Source of the DNA: Paramyrothecium sp. XJ0827
Lineage: Eukaryota; Ascomycota; Sordariomycetes; Hypocreales; Stachybotryaceae
DNA: 64,000 nt
Assembly (NCBI GenBank): GCA_020881915.1
Contig: JAJFPB010000010.1
Location: forward strand, 372,001 to 436,000
Reading direction: 5' to 3'
The notes beneath the pieces were generated by a model. The model was given only the letters and a program-made list of their open reading frames with translations, was not told where the DNA came from and searched no databases. The first letter of the stretch is position 1; each line of letters starts with the position of its first letter. Positions 1 through 12,105 of this stretch are shown piece by piece. The translations under genes were made by a program, and so were the position numbers.

Positions 1-1472
1 CGCTGCTCCCAGACACCGCAATGATATCCCAAATATGAGTGGGTCATCGTCACTCCGCTTCCTGGCGGGCCGTATCGTGGATGCATGTGCGTCAACGAAA
101 GCCAATAGCATGGCGCTAAAGCCTCGGCAGCCATCACAGGCATCCGAGTCTTCACTGTGGAAAATCATGCGTTGATCGTCCAACACACTCTTGTGAATTG
201 TGTGCACGTGGATCTTCCCAATAGTAGTCGTGATCTTCCTTAGAGCCAGAATCATTTGTAGGCCATCGACATCGTTGCACCTAGGTTGTGAGTGTATCGA
301 CAGAAAGTAAGGCATGTTTCGAAGAGTCACAAGATTGTCGGTCAGCCCCTGGAAGTTGATCCGCCGGGCACCTGTATCATTCACAGGTTCCCATGTTACG
401 TCCTGTAGTCGGGCCCTCACAGATGAAGAGACATGGTGAGCCCTTCCAAGACAACTGAGGTTAATCATGAGGTTCCACTAAATTGAACGAGTGGACATAC
501 ATAATAATTAAACGTTCCAGCATTTCATCGCTATCGACATTGAGAGACGTCTTCGTGGCTCCAGAACGCTGAGATCTTCTTAGTTCGAGTATGGTCAAGA
601 GACCTTGCAGATGTGTCTCTCCGACGGCGTATTCTCCAATGCAGCTCTTCGCGTAATATGTCAGAAGAATAATGACCAAGCATAAGCCACGGCACAAACC
701 TCAGTTATGGAAAGTACGGCTATTAGTCTGAGAATCTCGATTGGAATGTGAGTTGCATCCTGGATGAGCCAGCTGTTGACGATCTGGAGTAGTTCTTGTC
801 TATGAAAGAGCAAGCATTTCTCAAAGGCCGACAAGCTGCCCGTATTCCATAGGTGATGGACTGCAGCCAGGATCAATGTGCTCTGCAGGCTTATACGCTC
901 CATTATCGAAGACCGTAAACTAAAAGGGCCTTTAGCCTTGCACGTGGACACAAGGATCATAGAGTAACCTACCAGTCATCTGGGGCGAGACTCAATGCTG
1001 TGGTTTTTGAGGAATCTACCTGCTCATCTGAACCAACTTTGGAACGACTTGCTTTTAAAACTGCATTCAGAGGATGCTTAGCCGTCTATTTGTGTTAATT
1101 GGAAGTACGGGAGTCCCTCATACAATAACGCAAAAGCTCATGAGAGCCGAACGGCATTTTACTCGGCAGGGCATCAAAAGGATCAACAGCTGTGGTCGAA
1201 ATCTGCCATACCCTGACACCGGGAATGTCCAAGGACAACGTTCGCTGCTTTTCAGACAAGAGTCCAGCTCCAGGGTACTCGCATTTACTTCCATGTTTTA
1301 TGCATCTCGCACTGTCTGACATTACTAGGCTAGGAGAAAGATTAGGAAAAGGAGACCCATACCATATTGGGCGGCGCTGGTCGCACCGAATGTGTCTGGC
1401 TCTGCAGCTCTCGCAGCCGTCTCGGCTCCGATGATGAAAACGACGCTGGCGTGAGTAATCGCTCTGCTCCAT
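1..1472 (-). CDS. Zn(II)2Cys6 transcription factor, partial (runs off the left edge)
   Basis: Fungal binuclear-cluster regulator, expected to be nuclear and DNA-binding. The start ATG at 1472 gives a basic leader and then Cys20-X2-Cys23-X6-Cys30-X6-Cys37-X2-Cys40-X6-Cys47, the full C6 spacing. Cys37 and Cys40 appear only when a 51-nt in-frame intron (1312-1362) is removed. I infer further introns at 1061-1123, 920-972, 647-699 and 455-500. All have GT and AG ends, and together they keep one frame to base 1, giving about 400 residues in the window. The middle segment (LILAAVHHLWNTGSLSAF, then ETHLQGLLTILELRR) resembles the fungal-specific transcription factor domain of the PF11951 type. The C-terminus lies outside the window. 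Its target is unknown, and the next gene, a methyltransferase, is 2.4 kb away, so no cluster role can be claimed. The family call is firm; the exact exon ends near 920-972 are less so. Confidence 0.85.
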
Positions 1473-3889
1473 TCGTACAGTGATGACAGGATCAAACGTT
1501 GTACTCACAAAATCCGCAGAACTGTAGTCATAGGCTAGAATACGAGGAGGGCGAAAAGCAGGAAATTGGAAACAGTCAGGGGCACGGAAAGTCACGTGCC
1601 AGGACCCAGGCTGTTTGTCACGACGAGTCGATGATTGCATTGTGGGCTCCGCTTATTGTGTAGACTTGCCTGGAGGATCCTAGCGCAGACAGCCTACCCG
1701 CAACGACCGAAGAACAGTCGAATGAGCAACCCGGGCCCAGTTTTACAGGGGAGGAATCTAGCTCATATTTGTCGAGCACTATCTAATCCCTATCTCACAT
1801 GTACTCCTTGAACTAGTGTTTGCTATGTGCCTGCCTGCCAACAGTAAACCTCGTGAAGCCTGCGGATGTTGCACAAATGGAACTCATCTTCTCATGGGTC
1901 GTGCCTCTTGAAGTCCCATCACACAAATGCAAGGTTTTGAACATCTCTACGTTTGAGGCAACGGACTTGAAGAATTCTTTGGCATGAGGGCTCAGTGTCA
2001 CGCCATGGCTCATTTGCCACCAACTTACCCCAACTTACGCCTAGAGTCATGAAGATTCCGGTCGCGCTGGTGTGATGGTGTAAGATTAGCGCGTACTGCC
2101 TGCAAAGTCGTACAATAGTGCGCGATGGTATGGAAGGGGTTTTGGCATTGGTGTTGTTGTTACGTTATCAGCTTCACATAGATGCTGTCCCTACCCTAGA
2201 CTCACCTTGGCAAATCCAAGGTTTGTCAACCAACATAGTGATATAGACGATTTAAGAAAGCCCGAAATCCTCGGGAGAGACAGTAGTAGCTTAAGTCTCA
2301 GTATCCCCCTAAACTTCAGGCTACGCAGAGATCTCTTTGCCGGAAATAGCCTCTGGCAATTATCTATCTGTTCTGAGGAGAGGGAAAGCCAAACCATGGA
2401 ATGGTCTATACCACTCTCCAGAGTCTAACCATTGAGAAACAATGAAAGACAATCAGGGGTGGTTGAAACCAAGGTCCATAACGGGCCCGACCTAAGCAAT
2501 AAGTCCTTCCAGAATCGCTGATACGGCCAGGGATCTCGACATTAACAGCCAGGCACGCTACTAGGCAGAATGCGCAGAGATGTGCAAGAGAGTCCACATG
2601 CCCTAAGCCCGGAGGTTGTCATTTCTTACTAGAGGGCAACACCTCTCCATTCAAGCCTGCACTGAACATGCGTACCCTAAGAGGTTTAGTACTAATGAAA
2701 ATTTTTCATGCTCTTCATGATATTATACCCGCCGGGAATTAAGCCAGTACCCGCGTGGAACCACATCTTCTAGAGCGTGGACTTTGCACTAATATTTCTA
2801 GGCATGTATGCGTCCGAATTCCCCTCTTCAATATCGCGTAATTCTTTCGAAAGACGGCACGAAACAATACTGGAGTACTGGCAATAAGATGCTAACCACA
2901 GAGACTGGATGCACAACGGTTTCCATCGCAACGCTTTTGACGTGCGGGACCAGGGCCACAAGCGAATATACTGTTATGCCTAGCACTCTGGGATAGTGGG
3001 CACGTGGCCATGAGATGCAGTAGAAAAGAGTCAGAGTTGTTTGGCTGTAAAGAAGACCTGCTGTAGCTGTAAAAATACTATCAAGGGCCGGGCTATGCAT
3101 TGAATGGGAGGTGAACTGGTGCACATAAGGATCAAAGATCAGACGGCAAGAATTCGAGAGCAGACGATATGTTGCCGCAATTTTGGTTACAACTCAAGCT
3201 CTTGCACCTTGTTCATTCGTCATTACAGTCCGTCTCCCTCGTCTATTCCACCGTAGCTGTGGGGCATCAGCGAATCTGACTGTTTATTGCTCACATGAGT
3301 ATCGCGAATGTGTAAATCTACTGAAGCTCCCTCATGAAATTTGCTTCCCCGGCGGTTGGTATGCCAACATCCAGCAGTACAAATATAAGTTGAGTTCCAA
3401 GAAGATCTATAGAACGACAATGTGTTTTCGATCAAGAGAGCAGTGAATTGCACCATCTCTCGGTGATGATGCAAGCGATAGCAGGAATGCTCCCGGCCCG
3501 GATCTCACATTGATAGCGGGCCATGGAAGTTGCTCTGCAACTCCCTGGCAAGATTTCACATATTTATGCGACGGGTAATCTCATATTCCAAACAAAGAAG
3601 TTTTCTGAGATACGATGTGAACGAATTGACTTGGTTCAATCTGTGTAGCTACCCGAATTGACTATTCCCTTAAAAGCGGTGCGAAAAAAGATCGTGCAAT
3701 GGACAAGCAACCCAATAATCTCATGCCACCTAGCGTCTCGATATATCATATTGATTGCCATTCTCAACTTTCCCAAACAGTCTTCAGAGGTTGACACAAT
3801 TGGCAAGGTGAACATCGTGGTTCTGTTTGCCATACCTAGCCATTCATTGCATACGATGCCGTGTTTATATTCGTCAAGGAATTGCCCCT
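1473..3889. other. Intergenic, no gene recognised
   Basis: About 2.4 kb with only short overlapping reading frames on both strands and no recognisable domain. The first few hundred bases would hold the promoter of the minus-strand regulator. I see no tRNA, repeat array or transposon ends. Confidence 0.5.
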
Positions 3890-4654
3890 CTAATCGGTGG
3901 ACGTCTTCTTGGCCTGAAACACCACAAACCCAGGTTCGTCCACAAAAGGCTTCCAGAACTCGGGGTCTTCCTTGAACAAAGTACTCTGCTCGGGCGCCAC
4001 AGACGAGAAATCAGTGAATCCGAATTTCTCTGGCAGCTCTGTACTTCCCGCAATACTTTGTTTGATTGAGCTCGCCTCAAAATCTAGTGGAGGATCCATC
4101 AAAAGGGTGTAGCGGTAATTGATGACATCGGCCGTCTCCTCGAATGCCGAGGTCCGGGTACCATACCGTCCATCCCACGAGGCGCCACGAGGGTCTGCAA
4201 CGCGCACGCCTACAATACGACCGCCAGGTTTCAAATATGCTGCTGCGTTGCGCCACATGCCCTCGTACTCGACTACATCATGTGCGTGGTCGAATACCCA
4301 GCACGCGAGGACAATGTCATATGACTGGCGTAAGGGCAAGTGGGTTAGGGCCCGAGACACGTCCCCAGTATGCCAGTCGATGATCTCGCGGCCGAGGGAT
4401 TTCTCGACTTCCTGTCCCGCCCGCATCATTTCGATGGAGATATCGACAACGTCCACGGCAGATGCCCCTGCATCAACGGCCTCGCGCGCCTTGAGCCCGC
4501 TGCCACCGCCGAGGTCCAGTACTGTCAGTCCCGTGCAATTACGCAGCACTGATCGGAAGAGCTCCGTTTCTATTTCGGCAAATGGAAGTTGCGTAGCATA
4601 ATTGCTGTATTGCCCACCCTGGCTGTCGTAATCTTTGACCAGTTGGCTTTCCAT
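3890..4654 (-). CDS. Class I SAM-dependent methyltransferase
   Basis: A single-exon gene of 254 residues, a usual length for a small cytosolic methyltransferase. Motif I is clear (VLDLGGGSGLKA, about residues 44-55), followed by the acidic end of strand 2 (VDVVDIS) and a motif like post-motif III before LKPGGRIVGV (about 145-154). It should transfer a methyl group from S-adenosylmethionine to a small molecule; the substrate cannot be read from the sequence. The ATG at 4654 is the only in-frame start ahead of the conserved part. Similar stand-alone methyltransferases occur in fungal secondary-metabolite clusters, but its neighbours here (a distant regulator and a broken sugar transporter) do not show a pathway. 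The frame is intact. Confidence 0.85.
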   Translation of the reverse strand: MESQLVKDYDSQGGQYSNYATQLPFAEIETELFRSVLRNCTGLTVLDLGGGSGLKAREAVDAGASAVDVVDISIEMMRAGQEVEKSLGREIIDWHTGDVSRALTHLPLRQSYDIVLACWVFDHAHDVVEYEGMWRNAAAYLKPGGRIVGVRVADPRGASWDGRYGTRTSAFEETADVINYRYTLLMDPPLDFEASSIKQSIAGSTELPEKFGFTDFSSVAPEQSTLFKEDPEFWKPFVDEPGFVVFQAKKTSTD

Positions 4655-5892
4655 TAGTGTGTAGAAGGGAGTAGAATCTGGGAATTTGTGAAGAGGTAGA
4701 AGTTTGGAAGATGGAACTGGACGGTGGCAAAGATCTCACCTCTTCGCACTTCGTTTTACCCCTCTTTCGTCGTGTTCGGGAAAACACGCAGAAGATCTCG
4801 TTACATTCGCGAGAAGACACCCAATCAGACACGCATCAGAAAGCCCAGCGGCGTTAAACAGGGGTGGTGCATAAAGTGTCATCTCTGCCGTCTGTATTTG
4901 ACAAATAAATGGTTACGCGATTGCTCGAAGAAACTCAGACGCCAGATGTGAATACTTCAGCAAATGGGCGGCCCAATTATCTCGGAATCGAGTTGGCCAT
5001 TGATGTACAAGCAGATGGCATACGAGCTGTTTAATAGATTTTAACTCTCCCAAGTTGCTCACCACGGAGAGCATATTGTCGCTGCCATTGTGTAGACAAA
5101 ATTTCCCTAGATCAAGCATAAATCTAAAAGTTCGTGAAGCGCAACACTGATGAGAATTTAAAGCTAATCTTGAAGCCACTCTTAGACGTGGTGGAGGCCA
5201 GCAGTGGAATCTACAAATTGTAAAGAAATGGTTATCGTGTCCACCCCTATGATGACCGTAGCGCGATGCCCGAAGCTGTAACTGCAAACCTCGTTGAGTC
5301 AGGTCATACACAAGCTCGGTAGACCTGTTTTGAGGCAGCTTTATATATGGCCATCCACAGGGGCCCAGTGAAAGGGAAGTCAAATTTCACTTCTACCAAT
5401 AAGACTGCGGGTGGCTAATCTGCTTGGATCTAGTACGATGGGTATTTGGTAGTCGAACTAAGCGGACGTTGCTACATGTTCATCCTGAGATTTTTTGATC
5501 CTACAAGCCGGCGTAAAACTCAACTTGATAGTTTAAATCCGCCAGAGACGACATCATGTATTTGTCGAATCAAATAACAAAGACACGACTTCTCGAGCAC
5601 TGAGAAATGTGGGTTGAATATTTCTAGGAAGTCTTGTGGCAGTGTCCACCACACCCGGCTGAAATATAGCTAACTACTTTCACAAATTCTTGAACGGCAA
5701 GTGCTTGCAACCACGGCCCCCATCTTGAGGTAATTTTGACTTGAAACATCCCACAAGAAAAGTATCAAGTGCTATGGCTCTGCTGCGTAGTGTAATATAG
5801 TCACGGCAAATGGAGAAAATATTAGATCGAGTGTGAAACCTCTTATTCAACCCTGTGTTCATAGGAAATGCACCCTATCTGGCCAATAAGTT
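4655..5892. other. Intergenic, no gene recognised
   Basis: About 1.2 kb between the methyltransferase start and the transporter stop. The longest frame (4913-5383, minus, 156 codons) has no recognisable motif and an odd Arg/His/Cys-rich composition. The stretch next to 4655 would be the methyltransferase promoter. Confidence 0.45.
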
Positions 5893-7742
5893 TCACTTGG
5901 AACTAGAAGATTCGGAGTCTCCATGACCAGGGCCGTGACTATTGACTAAAGCCAATCTTGCATCGTCGCCCGCAAATAAATGGTCCACATCTTCCAACTC
6001 CAAACCCTTTGTCTCAGGAAAGAAGATCCAAATTAGAGGGACCCAGAGCGCGTTTAAAACAGCGAAAATGATGTACGTTCTCCAGCCGATGCTCTCAATG
6101 GAAATCGGCGTTATTTGCACAACGAGCTATGTTGCATGTTAATGAGGCAGAGAACACGATAAACAAGATTGCTTACATAGTTAAATATCCAGTTTGCGGC
6201 TGTGGATATTGATGAGCCACGTTGACGAAGTCGGAGCGGGAGAATTTCCGACCTGCTGTCTTTAAGTCACAGGCCTTGGGAAGGGGGTTCCATATTTGAC
6301 TCACGGGTATACCCAGACTGTGGCTTGGAAACCGATAGTAAAGGCTCCTTGGAACACGAATAGCATAGCCGCAGCACCGATGCCTGCGCCGTAGGCAGCG
6401 CTCGTCTTTTTCTCAACCTGAAATATCAAAGCGGCTTGTACTGCCATGGCTGCAGACATGACACTGATCATGGAAATTAGCTGGAAGAAGTAAGTAAGGT
6501 ATTCGCCACGTCACATGTAGATGTTGGACGCTCACCAATGGCTTTCTACCAATGCGATCGATGAGAACCCAGGGGATAAAAGAGGCGACAAAAAACCACG
6601 TCTGGAGAAATCCAGACATAAGAGCTGACATGTCTTTGGAAAACCCAATGCTTTTCTCGAAAAGGGTGCTCGCGTAATCTAGGAAAGGCTTAGCATTTGA
6701 TGAGTATGGCCGAGCGGGCAACTTACAAATAACGGCATTGATGCCTCCGAGCTGCTGAAAAATCTGAATAGCACATGCAAGAATTAGACGCCTCTGTGAT
6801 TTGATGGCGTCATTTCTCACAAGGTCGCGCCAGGACCCTGATCCAATTGAAGCTTCATAAGCTACTGTTTGCACAATGCTACTGTGCAGCTCTCGAACAC
6901 TCATGTCATCAGTTGACACCTTGTTGATGCGAGCAAGCACTGCTAAGCTCTCTTCCGCACGATCATGTGAAGCCAGCTATCGAGGGGTTTCTGGAATAAT
7001 AGCCAGTATTACCAACATAAATAGGATGGGAATGCATTGAAGGATAACCGGCACTCTCCAGGCATAGCTTCCATCATGTGAAGAGAAGGCGTAGTCGATC
7101 CAGTAGACAATGCAAATGCCCAAGTTGAGAGTGGAAAGCTGAGCGCAGACATCTTCCTTAATGAGCAATTGCTAGGAAAGCAGGGCAGGACAGTGGACCT
7201 ACAAATACCACGGCTTGACTTTGGGCTGAATTCTGCCTGTAAAACAGGTGCAGTTGAGTTGATCATACCCAATCCAACGCCAGAGACGATGCGTCCAACA
7301 ATAAGTTGAGCACGACTATAGGCGGCGGCTTGGAGTAAAGCACCCGCGATCATTATGATGCAGCCTCCAAACATGGTTCGACGGCGGCCTATGTGCTCAC
7401 CAAAAACAGCTGCACCAATGGCACCAAAGAAACAACCAACTGCATTGATAGAAAAACGGGTAAGCAAAATCTTGAATACTGGGGGAAACTCGCTTACTTT
7501 CAAAGATGGCGACAATAACACCAATCATTGATGTACTGGGAGTGTCAAAACTCTTATTGAAGGACGTCGTATTGACTTCGTGGATTAGTGAGTATCCTTA
7601 ATTATTTCAAAGTCAGATTATTGATCAACTCACCAAGGCCTCCCATTAAGCCGTTATCGTAGCCAATCAGCATAAAACCGAGCGATGTCAGTAAACTGAC
7701 AGTGAGGATCAACCCACGGCCCCGTAAATTATCGAAATCCAT
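5893..7742 (-). pseudogene. MFS sugar (hexose-type) transporter with one nonsense codon
   Basis: A major facilitator sugar porter, normally a 12-helix plasma-membrane H+/sugar symporter. Eight exons rebuild a 492-codon frame: 7634-7742, 7498-7575, 7203-7439, 6727-7152, 6536-6678, 6305-6480, 6177-6252 and 5893-6126. All introns are 48-58 bp with matching phases. Family landmarks are in order: GYDNGLMGGL, IVAIFEIGCFFGA, GRRRTM, YVCAQLSTLNLGI, PETPR, QQLGGINAVIYYAS, RIGRKPL, WVYPSEILPLRLR and the C-terminal PETKGLELEDVDHLF. Codon 200 (6977-6979) is TAG where the family has Trp, in PETPR-stop-LASHD. Nothing else is broken, and no consensus intron removes the stop. The change is consistent with TGG to TAG. 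The protein would be cut after helix 6, so the gene is a recent pseudogene or carries a sequencing error. The sugar substrate is not predictable. Confidence 0.88.
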
Positions 7743-9803
7743 CGCATAGATCTAGACGCGGCGGTTGGTTGCTAAAAACAAGTGGGTTAAGCAAGAACGT
7801 GAGCTATACAAGACCGACTTGAAAAGCCCAGATTTAGGATACTTGAGCGTGTTAAGTTTCTACATGTACAAACCGGTTGCTCCCGATCTTGCCGGTCGCT
7901 CAGGGCTGAAAGAATCCTCTCCCGTGTTGGGTTGGAGAAAAATTGGTGGACGCTACACAAATGACGTGGTGGGAAACACTGTATTTGGCTAGCTCTGCAG
8001 CACGTGTCTGAAACTGTTCCGTTGTCATTTGTCAGCAATTTTCAGCCATCGTAGCCGCTATCTCAGCCTCGCTAATCTTCACCGTCATGGGGATGTGGGG
8101 GGAAGAAGATAATAGGCCAGCTCCTGGGCGATCAAGGCACCCTCGCCCCATCGTGTTCAGGATCGGCTCGGGCAAAAACTTGCAAGTCTCGCCAGGTTTC
8201 CATTGTCTCACATCTCTGATATTTCCCCCTAGCCACTTACTTTGGAAATAGGCTATTGCCAAACAAGAACATGACTTTCTATTGACACTGGATTTTACTT
8301 GGTGTGATGTGGAAACTAATCTTGCTTCAACTACCCTATAGCTCTAAAAGGCTAGTTCGGGGATCTTCAAAATTCTTGTACCTAAAATGAAGCTCAGCTT
8401 CACTTTAAGACGGCAGGCACGGAATTTACATATTCTTTTCATCAAATTCAAGCTTTCCCTCCAATAGAATAATTGCATATTATCTAGCCTTACAACGTTT
8501 TAGGTAGGATGTGATGTTCTTGGGGTTACCCTTGATGGATTTTCTTTTCTTTTCTCTCTGTCTTTAATGTGGTGTAATTTCAAAAAATCGAAATGGCGGA
8601 TGCCTACCGATGGGGCAATATGAGCATAATATATAGCGACACGTTATTTAGAAGTTTGGAGCGTGATCAAGTGGCACAAACTTGTCAAAAGTGAAGACTG
8701 CTGTTTTCGAGTGGCGAAATGAACAATAAGGTGGATTTGATATCCGCCCTCTCCGGAACATGAATGTGCAGTGGTGAGGGCAGAGGGTAAATAGTTGCCC
8801 TTCATGTTAAGCACAAACGGTCGTACCAAATCTCCAAAACTCATCAAATGTCCCCACACAAACTTCGTTGTCAGCGTCAAGCACGTCGAGCCCTAGCAAC
8901 CTTCTCGTCTTTTCCAGGTTTCAAGCTCTTTCTTGACTGTGATTGTGCCCCTGTATACGCTGGACAACAAGCGGAAGCACCAGCCTTACCTTCCGTTACT
9001 CAACGATTCAAAGAAAAACTCTGATGCTTAGCCGATGTTAACCATCAGAGAGATCAGGCGGGGAACCATAGCAGACGACGCGAATGACCTGGTTCATTAA
9101 TTGTCCCATGAATATCCCAAAGGCTACATAAAATCTAAGGTTCTTCCCGGGAACTGGTCACGGTAGAGACACCCGCAGAGTCTCCGTGGCTACTACAGGA
9201 AGGTGGGCACTAGCAGATGCCGTCGGATTGCTTACCCACTATGATAGATTTATTCCACATACGCAAATCACCCGGTACGTCCCGGGTGCCCTCAAGCGGT
9301 AGACACGAGAGAAGCCACGAATTCAATCAATAGATGTGGAAAACAATCAAGCTTCGGGTCTCCGAAGTGGTATAGTCTAGACTGCGGGGGAAGCTGAAAA
9401 GCGCTGCCAAGTTTGTATTGATTGGACCAGTGCGACGCAGAGTGGCATACGAACCCCATATCAGACAGCCATTTCCAATACGGAAATGTAATGTCACTTT
9501 CTGCTTATGGAAACTAGGCGTTTATAACCACTATTGGACGTAGCATGGACGCAGCATTATGCACCTGATGTGGCATCTCAGCTTTCAGCTCGCCAGGTGC
9601 TTGTGGGACTGCCAAATGCCTTTTGACAATTTTCGGCCCGCCGCTTCTCAGGCTTTACGAGTCCGTTGTGCTTTTCTCTTGAAACTGCGGCTGTCAAAGT
9701 ATTTAAAGTGTCGCAATCCATTCGCCGTTACCCCTATTGTGCTCAACATCAATTCCAATTCTGTAATAACTACATCTAGGCTTGCTCTCCCGCAATAGTT
9801 ACA
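7743..9803. other. Intergenic, no gene recognised
   Basis: About 2 kb upstream of both the transporter (minus) and the lectin (plus), so it should hold both promoters. Short frames at 7765-7992, 8032-8262, 8644-8880 and 9559-9798 show no domain; the last lies in the lectin promoter and leader. Confidence 0.5.
9700..9707 (+). promoter_or_regulatory. Possible TATA element of the lectin gene
   Basis: TATTTAAA lies 97 bp before the lectin ATG, a plausible distance for a fungal core promoter. Position and sequence are the only support. Confidence 0.4.
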
Positions 9804-10507
9804 ATGGCCTTCATCGAGTCTCTAGATGGTGCTGTTGTTAGCTTCCTCAATTATGGAACAGGCACGGCAATTGATCTCAAGCTATCCGGCAAGCTTCAGC
9901 CTATGTTTCTTTGCGACCAATAGCTGACGAATCCTAGGCGGCGCCGAACGAGGAACGCCAATCTTTGGATTTCCTTTTCATGGGGGTGGAAACCAACAAT
10001 GGAAACTTGAGAGAGTCAAGGATAGCCATATCTGGCCGGTCTTTATGATCCGCAATGTTAAATTTGGGAGTATGCTTGACACGATCCGTACTTAGACGTG
10101 CTTGAGACACTCCAAAGCATCAAGCTAAATTATTGATAGCTTGCATCGACTTGAACGGCAGCGGAAACGGCACCCACGTAAAAGGATGGCCCGGCAATGA
10201 TGCAACGAACAAGCACCAACTCTGGCGGCTCATCACGGCTGACACTAAAGGCCGAGTCTTTCTGTGAGCTTTTCGAGGAAAGGAACGGCTAGAGAGACAT
10301 TAACCGATTTAGGATTCAAAACGTTGGCACAAACACAGTCATCGACCTGAGTGGAGGTAGTGGTGAGCCTAGGTAAGTTGCAAGGCCTCGCAGAGGACCA
10401 TCACCGCACTGACACGCTGAATTCGTAGAACCACTATTCAAGGCTATGCCATTGCTCCTAATCTTACAAATAAGAACCAAATGTGGAGGATCCTTCGAAT
10501 GGACTAG
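9804..10507 (+). CDS. Ricin-B-type (R-type, beta-trefoil) lectin, five exons
   Basis: A small carbohydrate-binding protein of 159 residues rebuilt from exons 9804-9888, 9938-10069, 10140-10263, 10313-10372 and 10429-10507. All phases agree and the sum is exactly 480 nt with a terminal TAG. The three trefoil repeats each end in a QxW motif: NQQWKL (Trp50), HQLWRL (Trp101) and NQMWRI (Trp153). They are spaced 51-52 residues apart and preceded by the typical AIDLK, CIDLNGSG and VIDLSGGSG turns. There is no signal peptide and no catalytic domain, so it looks like a free-standing cytosolic lectin of the kind found in many fungi. Intron 1 uses a GC donor (9889); the others are GT-AG. The gene is easy to miss because every exon is short. 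The glycan bound is unknown. Confidence 0.85.
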
Positions 10508-11051
10508 ATCAATTAATACCAACCTAGGAACACACATGATCAATTCTCTTGTGTATGGAATCTCTCTTGACTCGTTTTTGTACTCGACATATTCTCCGAA
10601 ACATTCCACACCCATGAAAATGTTCCAAGCTTCAAACGACTTTTCACAGTTGCCTTTGACTGAAGCGCCAATTTCGCCTTTAGATTATTACAGCACGCGC
10701 ATGACACAGACATAAGGTAGGTTGATTTCATAAAATAATAACGGAGTTTTCTCAGTATCTTATCCAGATTCGTTACATTGTACTCGATACTGCATGTTCT
10801 TTCAAATCTGGTGCGTAGGCTTTCCAACCTCGGGCCACAGCTTCATATTATTTGCTTCAGTTTGAACTCCATAGAATAGAAGAATAATACTTTGGCTATG
10901 CAACGTGTGTCAAGTAAGCACTGTCTAATCAATTTGGGGTCTAAATTTGCCTATCAATCAAAAGGGATGAGCGCAATAAGAAACTATGTACCTATGATCA
11001 AGTGTGGTCTAAGACAGTAAAAGCTGAGTACAACTTCAGCATTTATGCGGA
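10508..11051. other. Intergenic, convergent
   Basis: Lies between the lectin stop (plus) and the reductase stop (minus), so it should hold both 3' ends. No gene is recognised. Confidence 0.5.
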
Positions 11052-12105
11052 CTACAAGACGGTCTTAAGACGAGCCTCGAGAGCTAGTTGCTGATCAATG
11101 ACGCCGCGAATGACCTCCTCCCGAGACGTCCATTTGACTCCTAAAATATTCTCAGCTGCCTCTGTGGATGGCTGCATTGAAAGACCCCATGGAATAGGAG
11201 GCCTCAATTTGAAACCAGCATTGGGATAAAGCGCCTGCACCTCGACTGCATCTCGTTCCATGTAACGGATGGTGTAGTTGAAAGAGGAAAAGTCTCCCAC
11301 TGAGGAACGGTAGCCGTGAGTCCCTTAACGAATGCCTGGGCAACATCTAGAACATCGACAAGAATAGGTGGAATCGTGGTCTTGCCGCTGCGAATAATAT
11401 CCATGAAGAATTTGTTTATGTCATCGATTTCTTCTGGTTTGCTTTGAGAAAGGCTTGGGCCAATAACAAAAGTTGGGTGAAAGGTGAGAACGGGGAAAGC
11501 AGGCTTGTTCTCCTGGACCCATTTTCTGTTGCCTTGTGGGCGAGGATTTTAGAGCCCTGGTATTTTCTACCCCCACCATCTGGCCCGTCGGGGAGCTGTA
11601 AATTCTCGTCGAAATCGATAGGTTGATTCTCTGCAGTTCCTGCGGTGGATTACCAACAACGTAAGTAAAACTTTTATCGAAGCATCATATTCCCATACCT
11701 TCAATAATTCCTAACGGGAGTGTAGCCAAGATTGAGGACATGACCAAGACCCTCTTCACGCTAGGCGCCGCCTTAGCCGCGTCCAGTAACGAAACTGTGC
11801 CTTTCACTGCAGGGGCCACGAAGTCTCGCTTGAAATCTGAGCCTTTTTCTAACGTTGGAGGCAACATGGATCACGGAGTTAGCACCTCTTGTGGCCTCAA
11901 TGAAGGCATTAGGGGCAGCGAGATCCGGAACCAGAACAAACTCAATACTTTCCACGTGCTGTGAGAAGCGTTCCTTCAACGTGCCGATCTGTTCGCTTCG
12001 ACGTACGCTCAGCCGGACTCTATACCCGGTTTTGAGCGAGTTGAGAGCGATCCATGCCCCAACGAAGCCGGTAGCGCCGGTGATGAATACAAGATCTTTC
12101 GCCAT
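11052..12105 (-). pseudogene. GRE2/dihydroflavonol-reductase-like NAD(P)-dependent reductase, frameshifted
   Basis: An extended short-chain reductase that in working form reduces aldehydes or ketones with NADPH. From ATG 12105 it shows the nucleotide-binding loop TGATGFVG and VIHVAS. Further on come LDAAKAAPSVKRVLVMSS, the catalytic YQGSK (YxxxK) and FVIGPSLSQ, then DVAQAFVKGL and a normal C-terminus ending LEARLKTVL. One intron fits at 11640-11698. Three frame changes break the gene. Near 11854, after HVAS, there is +1 or -2 nt. At 11521-11523, in ATEN/WVQENKP, 1 nt is missing. Near 11253, in TWNE/DAVEVQALYP, 1 nt is missing. No intron can explain these, because conserved residues continue directly across each shift. 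With the frame changes the protein would end early, before the catalytic site. The gene is either decayed or carries assembly indels, and only one of the three lies in a run of four or more identical bases. Confidence 0.85.

Noticed and set aside
4119..4601. 160-codon plus-strand frame
   Set aside because: Lies antisense within the clear methyltransferase gene and has no domain.
4913..5383. 156-codon minus-strand frame
   Set aside because: No motif, unusual His/Cys/Arg-rich composition, no supporting splice or start context; treated as a chance frame.
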